NCBI RefSeq assembly: GCF_032854445.1
Contig: NC_088300.1
Coordinates: 34,951,608-35,015,607 of the forward strand
Direction of reading: 5' to 3'
From: Liolophura sinensis
Lineage: Eukaryota > Mollusca > Polyplacophora > Chitonida > Chitonidae
Length of the DNA stretch: 64,000 nucleotides
In this document: positions 37,501 through 50,600 of the stretch, in pieces
Layout: every line of letters starts with the position of its first letter
Position numbering within the stretch: position 1 is the stretch's first letter
Notes under the pieces: model-generated
What the model was told of the DNA's origin: nothing
Database searches by the model: none
The model's input: the letters and a program-made list of their open reading frames with translations, nothing else
Position numbers and translations under genes: made by a program

Positions 37501-40500
37501 GGAACGAGCATATCGACATATTATTTCTGGTTCATGTAAAAAGATAGGAATATTTAGAAGTCTTAAATACATACTGGACAGGAAAAGTATAGAAATTATG
37601 TATAAAACCTTTGGGAGACCCTCCCTTGAGTATGCTGATGTAGTCTGGGATAACCTCACGGAAGAACAAATAAATCGAATTCAAATGCTTCAAAAAGACG
37701 CCTTGAGAACTATAACTGGTCTTACAAGAAGTAGTACAACGGCACTGTTGTATGAGGAATCTGGGTTCTTGCCTTTAGCAAAAAGACGTCTGATCCACAG
37801 ACTTACACTTTTTCCATAAAATAGTTTTTCAAACACCAACTCATGTTATAAATCGTCTCATCCCACACTTCTTTTCTAACAGAAATCCCTATCCGTTGCG
37901 CTCTTTTGGAGCAATTACCCCTTTCTTCTGCTGAAGAGAACAGTGTAGAAATTCATTCTTCCCTCGCACTGTTCGAGACTGAAATGCTCCCCCCCCCCCA
38001 CCCCTCATGTGATAGAACTCAGTGATCCAGCCCATTTTAAATCTAAGCTCAGTTTATTGTTTCAGTCGACAAAACCACCTCTAGGGTACTACTCAGAATA
38101 TAGACTGACGAACACTTTAATATGCCGACTTCCTTAATAAGTCAGTAATCTTAATAGCGATCTATTTGACAACTTCTTCTCTGATTCTGATATACACAAA
38201 TACAGTTATTTACCTGTCAAATTGTTGTATTCATCAAATGGGTCACAGTATAAGTCACGGCTTATTGTGGTCCCAAAGATTGCAAAATGAAGACTATATA
38301 AAAAGAACTTGTGCGACAGGTTTTCTTTGCAACATCCGGATCAGCTCGCGTTAAATTGTCGAGCTTTACTTCAGATCTGGAACAGGACGTGTGTCATCAG
38401 CACTGTGAAATCGGTAGGATGACATTGGCCATTTTCTTTCATGGAAAGTCAGGCGAACAGGTAGATCCACTGTATAACATCAATAAAGACGAGCGCAACA
38501 CAGGCCTGCAATAGGTATTCACTGATTTAATCCGCTCCGAGTTATGTTGTTTACATGAATAAAGTCATCACTTTGAATACGCCCCTGGGAACAGCGACAA
38601 TAGGCACCAGGTGTGGGTACCGGTGGCACAGTGTACTGAACAGGGTTACGGGCGCAAGCTTTCCTTTGTGAAGAAACGCGAGCAGTCATTGGCACTGGTA
38701 CAGTGTAACACTGTTAAACTGAAATAAGGACATTTACGTATAAAGCAATATGAAACAAATGAATGGAGCAAAAAAGTATCTTTCGATATATAAGATGTTG
38801 GCTGTTGCAAAGTCACGGTTGCTGCATTTGTTGGTTGCCGACCCCCTTCTCAGATGTTCCTTGTGAAAAGGAGATTCTTCCAATCTACCACTTGACAGCA
38901 ACCTCACGTTTATAAATCCTGTTAACTCAAGAACTGCTTACACAAGGAAACTGGACTGCCAGGGGTAAAACCACTGACCTTGAACCTGGAAGTTTTCAAA
39001 TTCCACATATTCGTACACACGCGCCGTGTCATGTTCAGTTATATGGGTTTATATGTTTTATGCAAACCCCGCTTTATGCCGTTTAAACGGTGTGTACCTA
39101 CTAAAGTTTGACAGGTTAGATTGAAGAGACATTATCCGGCCCATTACGGAAAACAGCACACGTCCCACATCCCGCCTGTCCAAGTCCATGCAGTGACTCA
39201 CGAATGACTTTAAATGGATAGAGAGAGCCAAAAGTAGGTTATGGCCACTGTACAAAGTGCCCACAAGTGTCCGCAGGCTGCTGGAAGACCTTCCCATATA
39301 CGGCCAGAGAGGAAGCCAGCATGGGCTGGACTTGAACTCACAGCGATGTAACGGTATGACCACATCCAGACTGTAACGGTATGACAACATCCAGACTGTA
39401 ACGGTATGCCAATATCCAGACTGTAACGGTATGCCAACATCCAGACTGTAACGGTATGACAACATCCAGAATGTAACGGTATGACAACATCAAATACAAA
39501 CAAGAATATACTGGTGCATAAAAACCAAGCTGTAGGAGTTTTTCCTCTGTTATTTAAAAAGGCATTTTCATCTCTACCCCTCTCCCAGCTAAGCCACCTC
39601 CTACACACATGTAGAATACATACTGAAGAACTAGCCTTCTACCATACAAACACTCTCCAAACACAGAGTTTAAGCTATTAACTTGAGGACTTGTAAAAAG
39701 AACGAGCGAGAAGACAAGCAAATTAAGCAGCAGTAATGTCAAAGATTTCATTAAACACACAATTATAAGCTAACAGTTAATCTCGAAAATGATTGAGGAA
39801 GAAGATAAATCTTTTCCTTTAGTATGCAAATATTTGCTCTCTTGGCAGTTCGGAGTCAGCAGAAGTTCTTTGAGTACGTAAAACAAACCTTGGAGTTGCA
39901 CGGGTTTTTAACACAAAAAATGATTCTACGAACTAGACCAACATATTACATAACACCTACATCACACAGCTAGAACGTGTTCTGTATGTTATCTTAAGCT
40001 CTTCCTCATAATTATATGGGAGGCGAGATAGAAAAGGTGTGTGTAAAGAGACTATAGCTAGATGGATATCACAGCAACGAGCTTTCCTACTTTGTTTACC
40101 TATCCACCCTGTTGCGCTATAGACCAATAAGCAATGCAAATAGCCGCTGGTCTTGACAGACATTTGGGTTATATCATTGCTGATGTATCTCAAGTGTGTA
40201 CGTGATTTGACTATTGAGAAACAGATTGGCGGCCATGAGAAAACAGGACTTTCCATCTTAGTAGTTTTGCTTATAACCCAGGTGTAGGTGCCCTAGCCAT
40301 TGTTTAATTGTGTCTCTAGTCAGTACGTCCCTTCTTTATTGTGTATTTGAGCACTATAACTACATAATATCTTAATGTTTGACCACGGCTGTTTTTCCTG
40401 AAGTGATCAGAATATTATATAGTCTTTTCACCTCACTGATGTTGACTCAACTGCACTCCACCCGGGATATGTTAACTCAGATAGCCACACACCTGTAAAT

Positions 40501-42033
40501 GTCCTCAAAATACCCCGTTGGATTTTGAAATGCAGTCACTGTGGAAAAGAACGCTTGCAGCGTAACCCTCCCTCTTCTCCGAGTCAACATGTTTTATCGT
40601 GTCCCGAAAAGCTCCCAACTTTTTTTCTTCACAGTTAACGGACATCTTTCTGAAGTAGGATTGCAATAGTTTTCCGCTAATCAGTTGTACGTATGACTAG
40701 TGTTTTTTCAGGATGAACCAATGGTAATGTCACTAATGTCACAGAGCATACTCTCTAAAAATGACAGTGTACAAATTTGTACATCCACAAAGGCATGTAT
40801 ATCGATGATACACGAATGTGTTACACATTGTTATACACATGTGTTACACGAATTACATAGTTTGTGTACTGCTGGTACACAAAATTATGTGGATGAGCAT
40901 TTTTGCCACGAAAAGTGTGTACCATTCGTACACAGTAGTTAATGTTTTCATGGATTTCTGCCAGTACATGTTTTGTTCCGTTAAGCAAATGTAGTATAGT
41001 ACGAGGTACGTTGAAATACAAACCAGTCGGAATTTGTAAAGGTTGGAGTAATGAGAGGGCATTTTCATGGAGAAAAAAAAACTGATTCACTGTGAACAAA
41101 TCCCTGAAATGCGAATTTTCCACACATGGAAGTTGAGGGCATTGGGTACCCCCGTCTCGAGCACCTCATGCGTTACAGGCTCCCCTCCCATCCGAAAAGC
41201 CTATCCCAGCGTGTAGCCACAAGTGAAGTTGTCCCCATGTCATCAGTGATAAGCACAACTAGTACCGTTCGAGGACAAAGTCCTCCGCGCTGTTCAAACC
41301 ATTAACACGCCAAAGCTACACGAGGTGACTTTCAATAAGAGCTGGGAGATCAACAAAAGTGTAGGGTTCTGTCACAAGCTGAGAACTCTTTGATCAATGT
41401 TTCTGTAGGTATATACGAACACTTGAGGCGTTCACGAAACTGTTCTAGGCTTGCTAGATAAAATCAAGTCGTCCATTGAGTGTACGTCTTTTTGCATAAC
41501 CATAGGCATGTTGGGTACAGTCTTACTGACGATCTGAACTCTAAAAAGCTTTATGTAAGTTTGTCATGGAACCATTTGGCATGAAACCCCCCAGTTGATG
41601 TGAGCCGAAGTAATTTACCTATACATTGTAGGTCAGCACTTAGGAACTCCGGTTGATTGTATAAAACAGATTATTTGCCCTCCCCGTCAATAAAGTTCTG
41701 ATCACATGTTTTGACATTTCCTCTCCCGCATATTAAAAAAATAATCATTTTAATTAATTTAATATAATTGGTATGGAGTATGAAACACATATTTCACTGA
41801 CTCAATGGCAGAACAAAAACATAAAAGCATTTTTGTTAATTTATTTGCTGCTGTCTCGCTTGGTGCGAGGATATGAGAGATTAGCGCAAGGAGACAGGAC
41901 GAAACCCACGAACATCCGCAGGTTGCTGGAAGACCCTCCCACTTAAAGCCGGGGAGGAAACCAGCATGAGCTGGACTTGAACTGACAGTGACCGCACGCA
42001 CACACACACACACACACACACGCACGCACACGC

Positions 42034-42091
<58 letters not shown>

Positions 42092-45000
42092 TGGAAGGGG
42101 ATACCCGCCAAAACCGTATGCGTGTAACTTTGAACTTTGTAAGTTCTACACTGCTATGTAAGTCTTCAACTTTTGCTATGTGTCTAGCAACATTCGGCTA
42201 TATGGCTACCGAAATGTGGGTAAGGTATGTAATCTGAATATTTTAAATTGTGATGCCGCAGGTTCTGTCTTTCGATGGCGTGCATTTGTTTCCACCGTTG
42301 CAGTTCTGGTTATGGATGAGACTGTTCAGTTGTAGTTGTTGTTGTTAACATAATAAGGCGTCAATCATGGATGAGTTATGCTAATTACACAAACAATTAC
42401 CAGGACTTTTTAGTAGTTTTGCTGAGGATTTCATTGCACGTGTTGTGACAATGTTTGAAAACCCTTTTGAATTTGTAATGATATTATGAGGGTTGTTAAT
42501 ATTTCAGCAGTTGATTCAAATCTCTTGTTATTTACATTTTGGTCGAAGTAGTCCCTAGGCCCCGCCATCGTCTTGCATGGGCATACTCACAGTCAGAAGT
42601 TGCCCAGCAGCCCCATGGGTTTAGGGGCCCCTAAATTTACACATTACACATAAATTTGCACATGGGGCAGGCGACAATCCATATGTTTGCCCAGGGGCGA
42701 TGATAATACAGCCTATTATCATCACCCCTAGACGTACAGCCTAGGCAATTAACCCTATATAAACATTTGAAATAGGACCCCTTATGACATTGAAAAATTA
42801 GCATTTTGTATGCTTGTGGATACTAAGCATGTTGTATTGGGGACTCACTTGGAATGTTACAAACAATGCGTGTATCAGGTGGTATTTTTCACATTTGACC
42901 GGCCCCGATAGCACAGTTGGTAGAGCGTCCGCTTCGGGAGGCGGTAGATCCAGGATCAATCCTCGGTCGAGTCACAATTAAGATTTAAAAGAGGAAGTTG
43001 TAACTTCCTCGCTTTCCATTCAGCATGAAGGGGATAGTGCAACGGCTGGTTGACTCATATCAGTATAATGACTTTGGGTGGGGCGGCTTACTTGCCTTCG
43101 GTAAGGCGTCTCAGTGAAGCAGCACTAGATTAAAAGGAGCGATGGAAATCCGTCCTGCAACGAGGAGGCACATTACATGCACTGGATTCCTTCGTCGTCA
43201 TATGACTGAAAAATGGTTAAGTACGACGTTAAACCCCAAGCTCTCACTCACTCACTCTTCATATTTGCTCACTTAGTTTTACTTTCGGTTTCAACGACCT
43301 TAACAATAACAGTGCACTTCTATATATATTGAATCTAACGTCAGACCGAAAAAAAGAAAAGCAAGTTCTGTGATTATACATGTACATGTTTGAAAATCTA
43401 ATCAGAAAAAGCAACGGTTTATTTGTAGCAGTTTGCTAGTAGACTTTATTTGACTTTCATTTAAACTTCATGCGAGCCCTATCATTAATACCAGTAAAGT
43501 TCTACGGCCCGTTCATGTACCAAGTGTAATGAGAGTACAAACCAACAGTCAACACAAGAATACATACAAAAAATAATCTCGGGGCAATAAAATTTTAAAA
43601 CATAAAGTCTTATAAATTTACCTTTCATCAAAAAAAAATACATTTCTTATGAAGTAAAAAGTAAAATAGCACACAACTATGTCCGCAAATGGGAAATCAG
43701 CTGAAACGAAATGTCGTAATTCTTCACTCGGGAGCGGTTGTTATTTCAATTTACAAATGACAGAAGCGCCCCCTGTTTTCATAACGGGGCATCGCCACAG
43801 ATGAGAGCAGCTCGAGCGCTTATCTGTGGTGATGCACCGTTATGACACCAGGGGGTGCTAATTCTTCCATTGAAATCTCAAAGCGCTTACAAGCTTTCTC
43901 GTTGAAAAGACAAGACGTATGGCATCGCAATTACCAATGTTCAGATTACATACCATACCCACATTTCAGTAGCCACATAGCCGAATGTTGGTAGACACAT
44001 AGCAGAAGCTGAAGACTTACATAGCAGTGCAGAACTTACAACGTTCAAAGTGACACGCATACGGTTTTGGCGGATATCCCCTTTCATAAATGTCCTACAG
44101 TTGTTACTATAATCTATAGTGATGTGTCACATGTGTCACATGTGCTACTACATACAATGATGCAGTAAATGCACTAACGCAGAACATGTGACAAATTGTT
44201 ATGACACTTAAAATTAGTATCGCCGGGATGTCATACAAGTGCCAAACTGATACGGCACTTATGTTACAGGGATGTCGCACATGTGTCACCAGGATGTCTT
44301 TTTGGATACACAGGGATGTCTTTCAGGTGTGACAGTGATGCACTTGTGCCAGTGATGTTGTAGACTGTATTATTCTTATAAGACTGTCTTATAGGTATCA
44401 GTTCTCTGCTTCCCAAATTATATTTCACAACGATGCAAAATGTTGGATTGTTCCAGGAAATGATTGTTAATACAGTAAAACGTAACCTGCAGGTGTTCGA
44501 ATCCCCCCATGACGTATTAGCACTATGCAGCGTTTCTCACTACCTCAAGTGTCCTAATGGAAATGGATAAACTTGGACGATGTAACATCTTTGCTAAAAC
44601 GGACAGACGTCATTTACAACTGAATGATGATAAACCCCTTTGTTTCGCCCCAGCTACATATGCGCCCTAAGACCTCATTATAATTCTATGAATATACAAT
44701 AGCGTTATATCCCAAGTTCTTCGCAGACACATGCGAGGCGCCTGAAATCTAGGTTAATGTGTGTACAGAGTATATTTCGCTGGGCAATATCTCCGATTAA
44801 GTGAAATAATACCAGTCTGTACCACCTATTTTAGGTTATGATGACCCAGTAGAGGAGTTTGGAGTTCGAACTCTTTAAACGTTGAAGGTAGAAGAAGTTC
44901 AACTGTAGTGTGTCCATTCCAGTGTGTCCCGTTTTGCCCCTCAACTGTTAAAATTGAATCATCGCCATCACTCGTTGCTGAGTTCACATTATTTACTTGT

Positions 45001-47568
45001 TTGTGGGAGCTAATTATGCAAAGTTTCAAATGGATATGTTTAAGGTAGTATTTCTTAGGATAAGTTATGCTCATACCGAGCTTAAAAACGTGCTTACCTT
45101 AGATCAAACGGGTCAAAATTCATAAACTGCCGCTAAAATGACTTCATGTCCACGTGAGCTTCTAATGACGACCTTGTTGTTGTAAATCGGCCTCGTTCTG
45201 ATTCTGGACGCGACATCATAGGTGGCAGCACCAGTATTATGCGTTTCTGAGAACTGTCCCATTTTGCCCCGAGGGTCCATTTTGCCCCACTTTCCCCTAT
45301 AATGTGACCTGTTAGAGATGTAGGCAACTATTTTTGATAACATTCACTTTAACATGGGCCCATGAACCCGTGAGCGTTTTACATGTGCCTGCTCGTGTTA
45401 TCTCATGGGTACGTAAACCTGTGATCGTCTTACCTGTGCCTGTTCGTGTTATCTCGTAGTCACGTCAACTCGTGAGCGTCTTACCTGTGCCTGTTCGTGT
45501 AATCTTGTGGCCACGTAAACCCACCATCATCTTACCTGTGCCTGCTCGTGTTATCTCATGGTCACCTAAAGCTGTGATCGTCTTACCTGTGATTGCTCGT
45601 GTTATGTCGTAGTCACGTAAACTCGTGAGCGTCTTACCTGTGCCTGTTCGTGTTATCTCATGGTCACGTAAACCTGTGAACGTCTTACCTGTGCCTGTCC
45701 GTGTTATCTCGTGGCCACGTAAAGCTGTGATCGTCTTACCTGTGTTTGCTTGTGTTATCTCATGTTCACATAAACCGTTTAAATAGGACAGGATGATCTG
45801 TAGATACCTTTTGGAGAGCTTTATTTATATTTTCACATTTCTTTATGCTCTGTATTTTTTGAGAACCTGTGTAACAAACCACACAAGTCAAGGTGCATGA
45901 AACTGAAACCGTTCGTCATACATCTGTACGGGTGTTTGTGTGAATGCAGTACTTAAGCAGTGTTGGCTTTATCACGGTTTCCGCCAGCGGTGTCTTTCCG
46001 GTGACTCGTACATTGACTGAGCATTTCCCGACACTGTCCTACAGTGTTCTAATTCTGTTTAGCATTGAATGTACCCATTTATAGACAAGTAATGCAGTTG
46101 TTACATTTGTCAAATATATCGAATGTAAATGTGTATTTTAATCAATACACAGAACCTGAAATAAATACTCCTTGTTTTGTACTTTGTATTGCGAGCTTAA
46201 CACAGATAACACATTTCAACATAGGTATTCTGAAATGCTTGTATACTGGCTTCAATCTGAAATTTGGGTTCAGTCTTGGTGTTTTCCCCATTATAGACTG
46301 TAATCATAAGATATCAGGCCAAGCATTAACCGTGGGCTTAAAAAAGCTAACGTATATACAGGCTTAGGTATTGTGAGATGCTTTTGGATAGCGGTACTAG
46401 TTTAACTATGAAATTTGAGATCAATCTTTAGCATTTCAATACACTTACAAGAGAACTTACGGATTTAATAAGCAATGTATATCTTCCACATAACCAGGGG
46501 TCGGTTTCATGAAGCTCACTTAGCTAACATATTAAGTCCTTAAATACCATGACAACGTATGTTGGAGAGATATAAAGTGCACTTAGCTAAGCGCGACTTA
46601 GCACTAAGCAGCATCATGAAACTATCTAGGAGAGGCGTACTGAATATAGTCGACACGCTATTATTCAACAGAATCAGTTTTGGACCAATCGCTGCAAAGG
46701 GGTCCAAGCCTTATGTATTATACCAATACCGTATTGTTCAGATCTTAAAACCGAACAAATAGGCCTTTGTGGTAGCGGGACCCGTTCTGCACTAAGTCAC
46801 AGGTACACTGTATTTTCTGCTTCTGTCATGAGCCTTACAACAACACGATTCGGGCTTCAAGTTGAATATTTAGAATATATAAATAGAATCCTTTCTGGAT
46901 CCAGACGAAATTAAACTGCCTCGGTCATGTATTTTAACAATACGCTATTTTATTTCAGACTTCAAACGGAATAATTATAGCTTAAAAGTCTTAAGCCTCA
47001 AGCATGGTTTTACAATGTAGTGGAAAATTCGCTGTAAAGTGAGAAAAGTGTCTGTCCTAAATGGATTTTGAATACAGCCGTTGAAATTTGAAGGAATGTC
47101 ACGGATACAAAATTAATGCACATGCTCTCAGGTAATGAAAATAGAATCAGGTGTATATATGTAACAATACGCTGTAATTTTAACAACAATTCGTTTTTCA
47201 TTTTTGTAAACATTACTCAGCTGTAAATGATCAGTGTGCATACAGTGGGCTTCGTTTCTTTTCCACGCAGCTATGGAAAAGGTAACACAAATAGCGGTAC
47301 ACTTCAACTAGTTACTTCTATACGGGATTCTGACAGAACAACGCCTGTCTGTCAGCTTACAAAGCCTAAGCTCCTTTACTGCATTAGTTTACAATGCTAA
47401 TCACATTGAGAGGAAACTGGATATAATTAAACCAGCATACATAACTCTGCTGAAGGTGTACGAATCACGCGTTGTGCCCTCAGCTAACATTATCCCTCAT
47501 CCAGGGTCTAAGACGGGTAGACGTCTTACTGTTTTTATCCTTGGTATAACTTTATACACAGAACACAG

Positions 47569-47635
<67 letters not shown>

Positions 47636-50600
47636 ATCATATACACTTTCTATTTTCCCGCCAAATAAAAACAAATAGAATAAAATTATAGGCCTATATA
47701 ATGTGTGACTGTAACACTTCGTCCATCTTGTAAGTCAGTCATACACTGCTAACATTAGTGAATTCCCTTATACCTTCAACAAAAGGGTCTTTCATTCCTG
47801 CTTTTATTATTTGCAGGAAAAAAATGGCGGTTACATGAATGAAGGATTTGAGGCACCCATTGAGGAGAAAGGGGTAAGTTTTTGGTCAATGTTCTGTTAT
47901 TGTCGTAGCTCTTGTTTGTGCCGTCCATGATACACACGCATACGATATATTGTTCTCACAATTTGCCAGGAACGCACTTTTAATCCACTCTGACGATTAG
48001 ATCTTCAATGTGCGTGTTATTTCGGTAAGTGCAAATCCTGTATATAATTGGGCTGCATGTATTTTCTGTCTATAGAAGTTATAGCAGTAGTGGAGATTTT
48101 TTGCAAATATCTATCAGCGCAAATCCATTCAAAGTTTTGTCAATATTTTAGAATAGTCCAAATAACTACCCATTCACAAAATGTCAGCCTCGTTTTGGGT
48201 ACAAGTTAGCTTTTAAGTTCCTGAGATTGTTCAGTTTTTAGAACCAATTTATCACTCTAAAAAGGAAGATATACGAGTCTGGTACATATTCATAGGTGAT
48301 AATTTGAAGTTCTTGGAATGTTTCATCAACAATAAGATGAAAGTAGCATTCCCCCACGTCCAAACGCACACTGATTTAGTGGTCTACAGCGCCCCCTCTC
48401 CTCACCTGCCCCCACCCACCCCTGTCCAAGTAAATAAGAAGCTCGAATCCACCTTTCGTCAGTTCTAAGTCAGGAGGACGAAGGACGGTCGTTTACTCCG
48501 GCCACCCCGATCAGTCAGTATTCGAAATTGGGGTCCAAATTACGGTGGAAAACTTCAATTTAATAATTACATAAAGATGAAAGTAAAACCGTCGCCTATA
48601 CAACAATATGCAATATTACATCTGTTTAAACGTCAGTTTATAAATTGATCAAATTTACTATATATGCACGCGGGCGGTGTCGCAAGGGCTTTTTGTTCTT
48701 TATAAGACTATTAGTATATGTTTTTTTTATGTTTGCCTCACAGTCTATAATATCTCTCAGAACTTTGCTAACTGTCGTTTTTCACATGTCAGTCCATAAT
48801 TATGCTTACAGCAGCATTTACCGGATTACAAAAGCTCCTCAAGTCAGGTTGCATTGGCTCAGGTAAGTACGGCTCATGTTAGCTTTTTCCTGTTCTTATA
48901 ACCTTTCTCCTGCTTGTTCAAATAAAGACACTTGACATCGAGTCCTTCATTCTGTCAACAAATTGTGGATGGTTGTTTCTTCCAACCATAACGCTGGTGG
49001 CCGTCGTATGAGAAAAATTATTGAGAACGACGTAAATACCTACTAAATAAATAAATATTGGAGAAATATGTGATATGGGCAGAAGAGTAAATGAAGATGA
49101 TCCGATATAAGCTGGCGGGTATCTGGCTCGATGGAACTTGGTCTTTCAGTCACATGGCAAACAATACACCATCACTGCATTTAATTAAGAATTTTTTCTT
49201 TTAATTGTTTAGGAAGATGAACCTGACCCTTGGGATTTGCCAGAATTTAATCTAAAAGTGGTGCCTTGGTCAGGTAAGTGTGAATACAAGAAAGCTCATG
49301 GGTGATAAATGATGAATAATCACAAGATCGTGTTTGATGAATACGCATTATTTTATGGATGAAAGTGTAGCACGCCATCGATGATAAGCACACAATTCAA
49401 TTGACACGTCAGTGTTAAATGAATACAAGAGTCAGTCAGTTTTTTCATAAGAGTAAAGGGTGATGATTAAACGAAGTTATGCCTTGGTTTTGGATGCATA
49501 GGGTTTCATCTATATTGAATCCATTCACAGTATACAAAGCAACTTTGCATGAACATCTATTTTTATATTTCACAGGTAAACAGTTTTGTTTTTGTAAGCA
49601 ATTGTTAAATATCAGTTTTGTCTCGGAGGTGTAGTTCCACGCCACTAATAAATTTCTGAATTACAGTGTCCGGTTTTTATCCACAGACCTGAGCACAGCT
49701 GGAAAAGTGAAGCGAGTGGTATGGGACTACTTTCTGCGATTTATCGTCTTATTAGGACTGCTCTACTTGTTTATTTGCTCTCTAAGCTTCCTCAGCAATG
49801 CCTTCCAACTTCTCGGGGGTAAGTTTATGCCCTCATAATAACACACGGAATGACCCACCTCTTTTCTTTCAACACTGTGTTGTACTTATCAAGAGTTTCA
49901 AGCAAGGGAATGTTTAGGCGGTATTTATTTAATTGGTGTTTTACACCGTACTCAGCAATATTTCTCTCATACGACGGCGGACAGCAGTATGGTGGGATGA
50001 AATCTGACAGAGCCGAAAAGAAACCCACGACCATCCGCAGGTTGCTGGAAAAACTTCACATGTACGATTCTGTTATTTTACTTTCACGATATATTTACGT
50101 ATGCGATAGTAACTGCTGTACGACCAGGCCATATTGATTTCGATCACCATTTTGGAACCATCTAGAAATTTAGATATTGAAAGACGGTTGTAAAAGTCGA
50201 TGAAGCTATTTCATTGGTGGACATACACCAGGTTTATTGCTAAATCATATTCAGGCAGACAACAATGATTTCAGTGGTTTGGATAATAACACATAAGATA
50301 AACTTTTGAAAGATGTTAGAAAACATCTTGCTTTATGGTGGACGATAGCAATTTATACATAAATGTATTTATCACAGCATATATACGGGTAGACCAAAGT
50401 TTCAAACTTACAAGACAACTCAGTATATTCTAAAAAAATTTTTGACCCCTGAATGATATCATGGCAATGGTTGTATGTGTTACAGGAAAAGAGGCCGGCG
50501 AGGCTTTCAAAAACAAACAACTGCTGGGCAATCCCGTTGCTGGCTTGATGTTGGGGGTGCTAGCTACCGTGCTGGTTCAAAGTTCTTCCACCTCCACTTC

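Larger units (their letters stand above)
42089..44087 (+). mobile_element. 2.0-kb TIR element, copy 1 (carries SINE B)
   Basis: TIRs about 42091-42260 and 43919-44086 share GGGGATATCCGCCAAAACCG, CTATGTAAGTCTTCA and GCTATGTGTCTA. An inverted homologue covers its whole length at 57383-59560. The interior has no transposase-like frame, so it is non-autonomous. It carries a family-B SINE and an internal 38-bp-arm hairpin. No clear target duplication was found, so the transposon superfamily is undecided. Confidence 0.88.
34577..47816 (+). other. SLC34 intron 1 (13.2 kb, repeat-filled)
   Basis: It begins GTAAGA and ends TTTGCAG. In order it holds a hairpin (36.0 kb), a reverse-transcriptase relic (36.4-38.15 kb), a 25-bp minisatellite (39.35 kb), SINE fragments, (CA)n, the first 2-kb TIR element (42.1-44.1 kb), a MITE relic (44.85 kb), a 51-bp minisatellite (45.4 kb), a small MITE (46.5 kb) and (TA)n (47.6 kb). 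The stretches 34577-35940, 39500-41850 and 46630-47565 show nothing I recognise, apart from loose GTACAC repeats around 40750-40950. Confidence 0.8.

Noticed and set aside
40740-40950. Cluster of GTACAC / GTGTAC motifs that looks like an operator array
   Set aside because: Spacing is irregular and no flanking gene was found; probably an old degenerate repeat.
41759-42111. V-C-V-C repeat open frames on the minus strand
   Set aside because: Translation of the (CA)n microsatellite plus SINE A; no start context or domain.
42898-42975. tRNA-Pro(CGG) gene (also in the head at 32431-32500)
   Set aside because: The tRNA-like head is followed by a fixed SINE body and flanked by target duplications, and the cloverleaf is imperfect; it is a SINE head.
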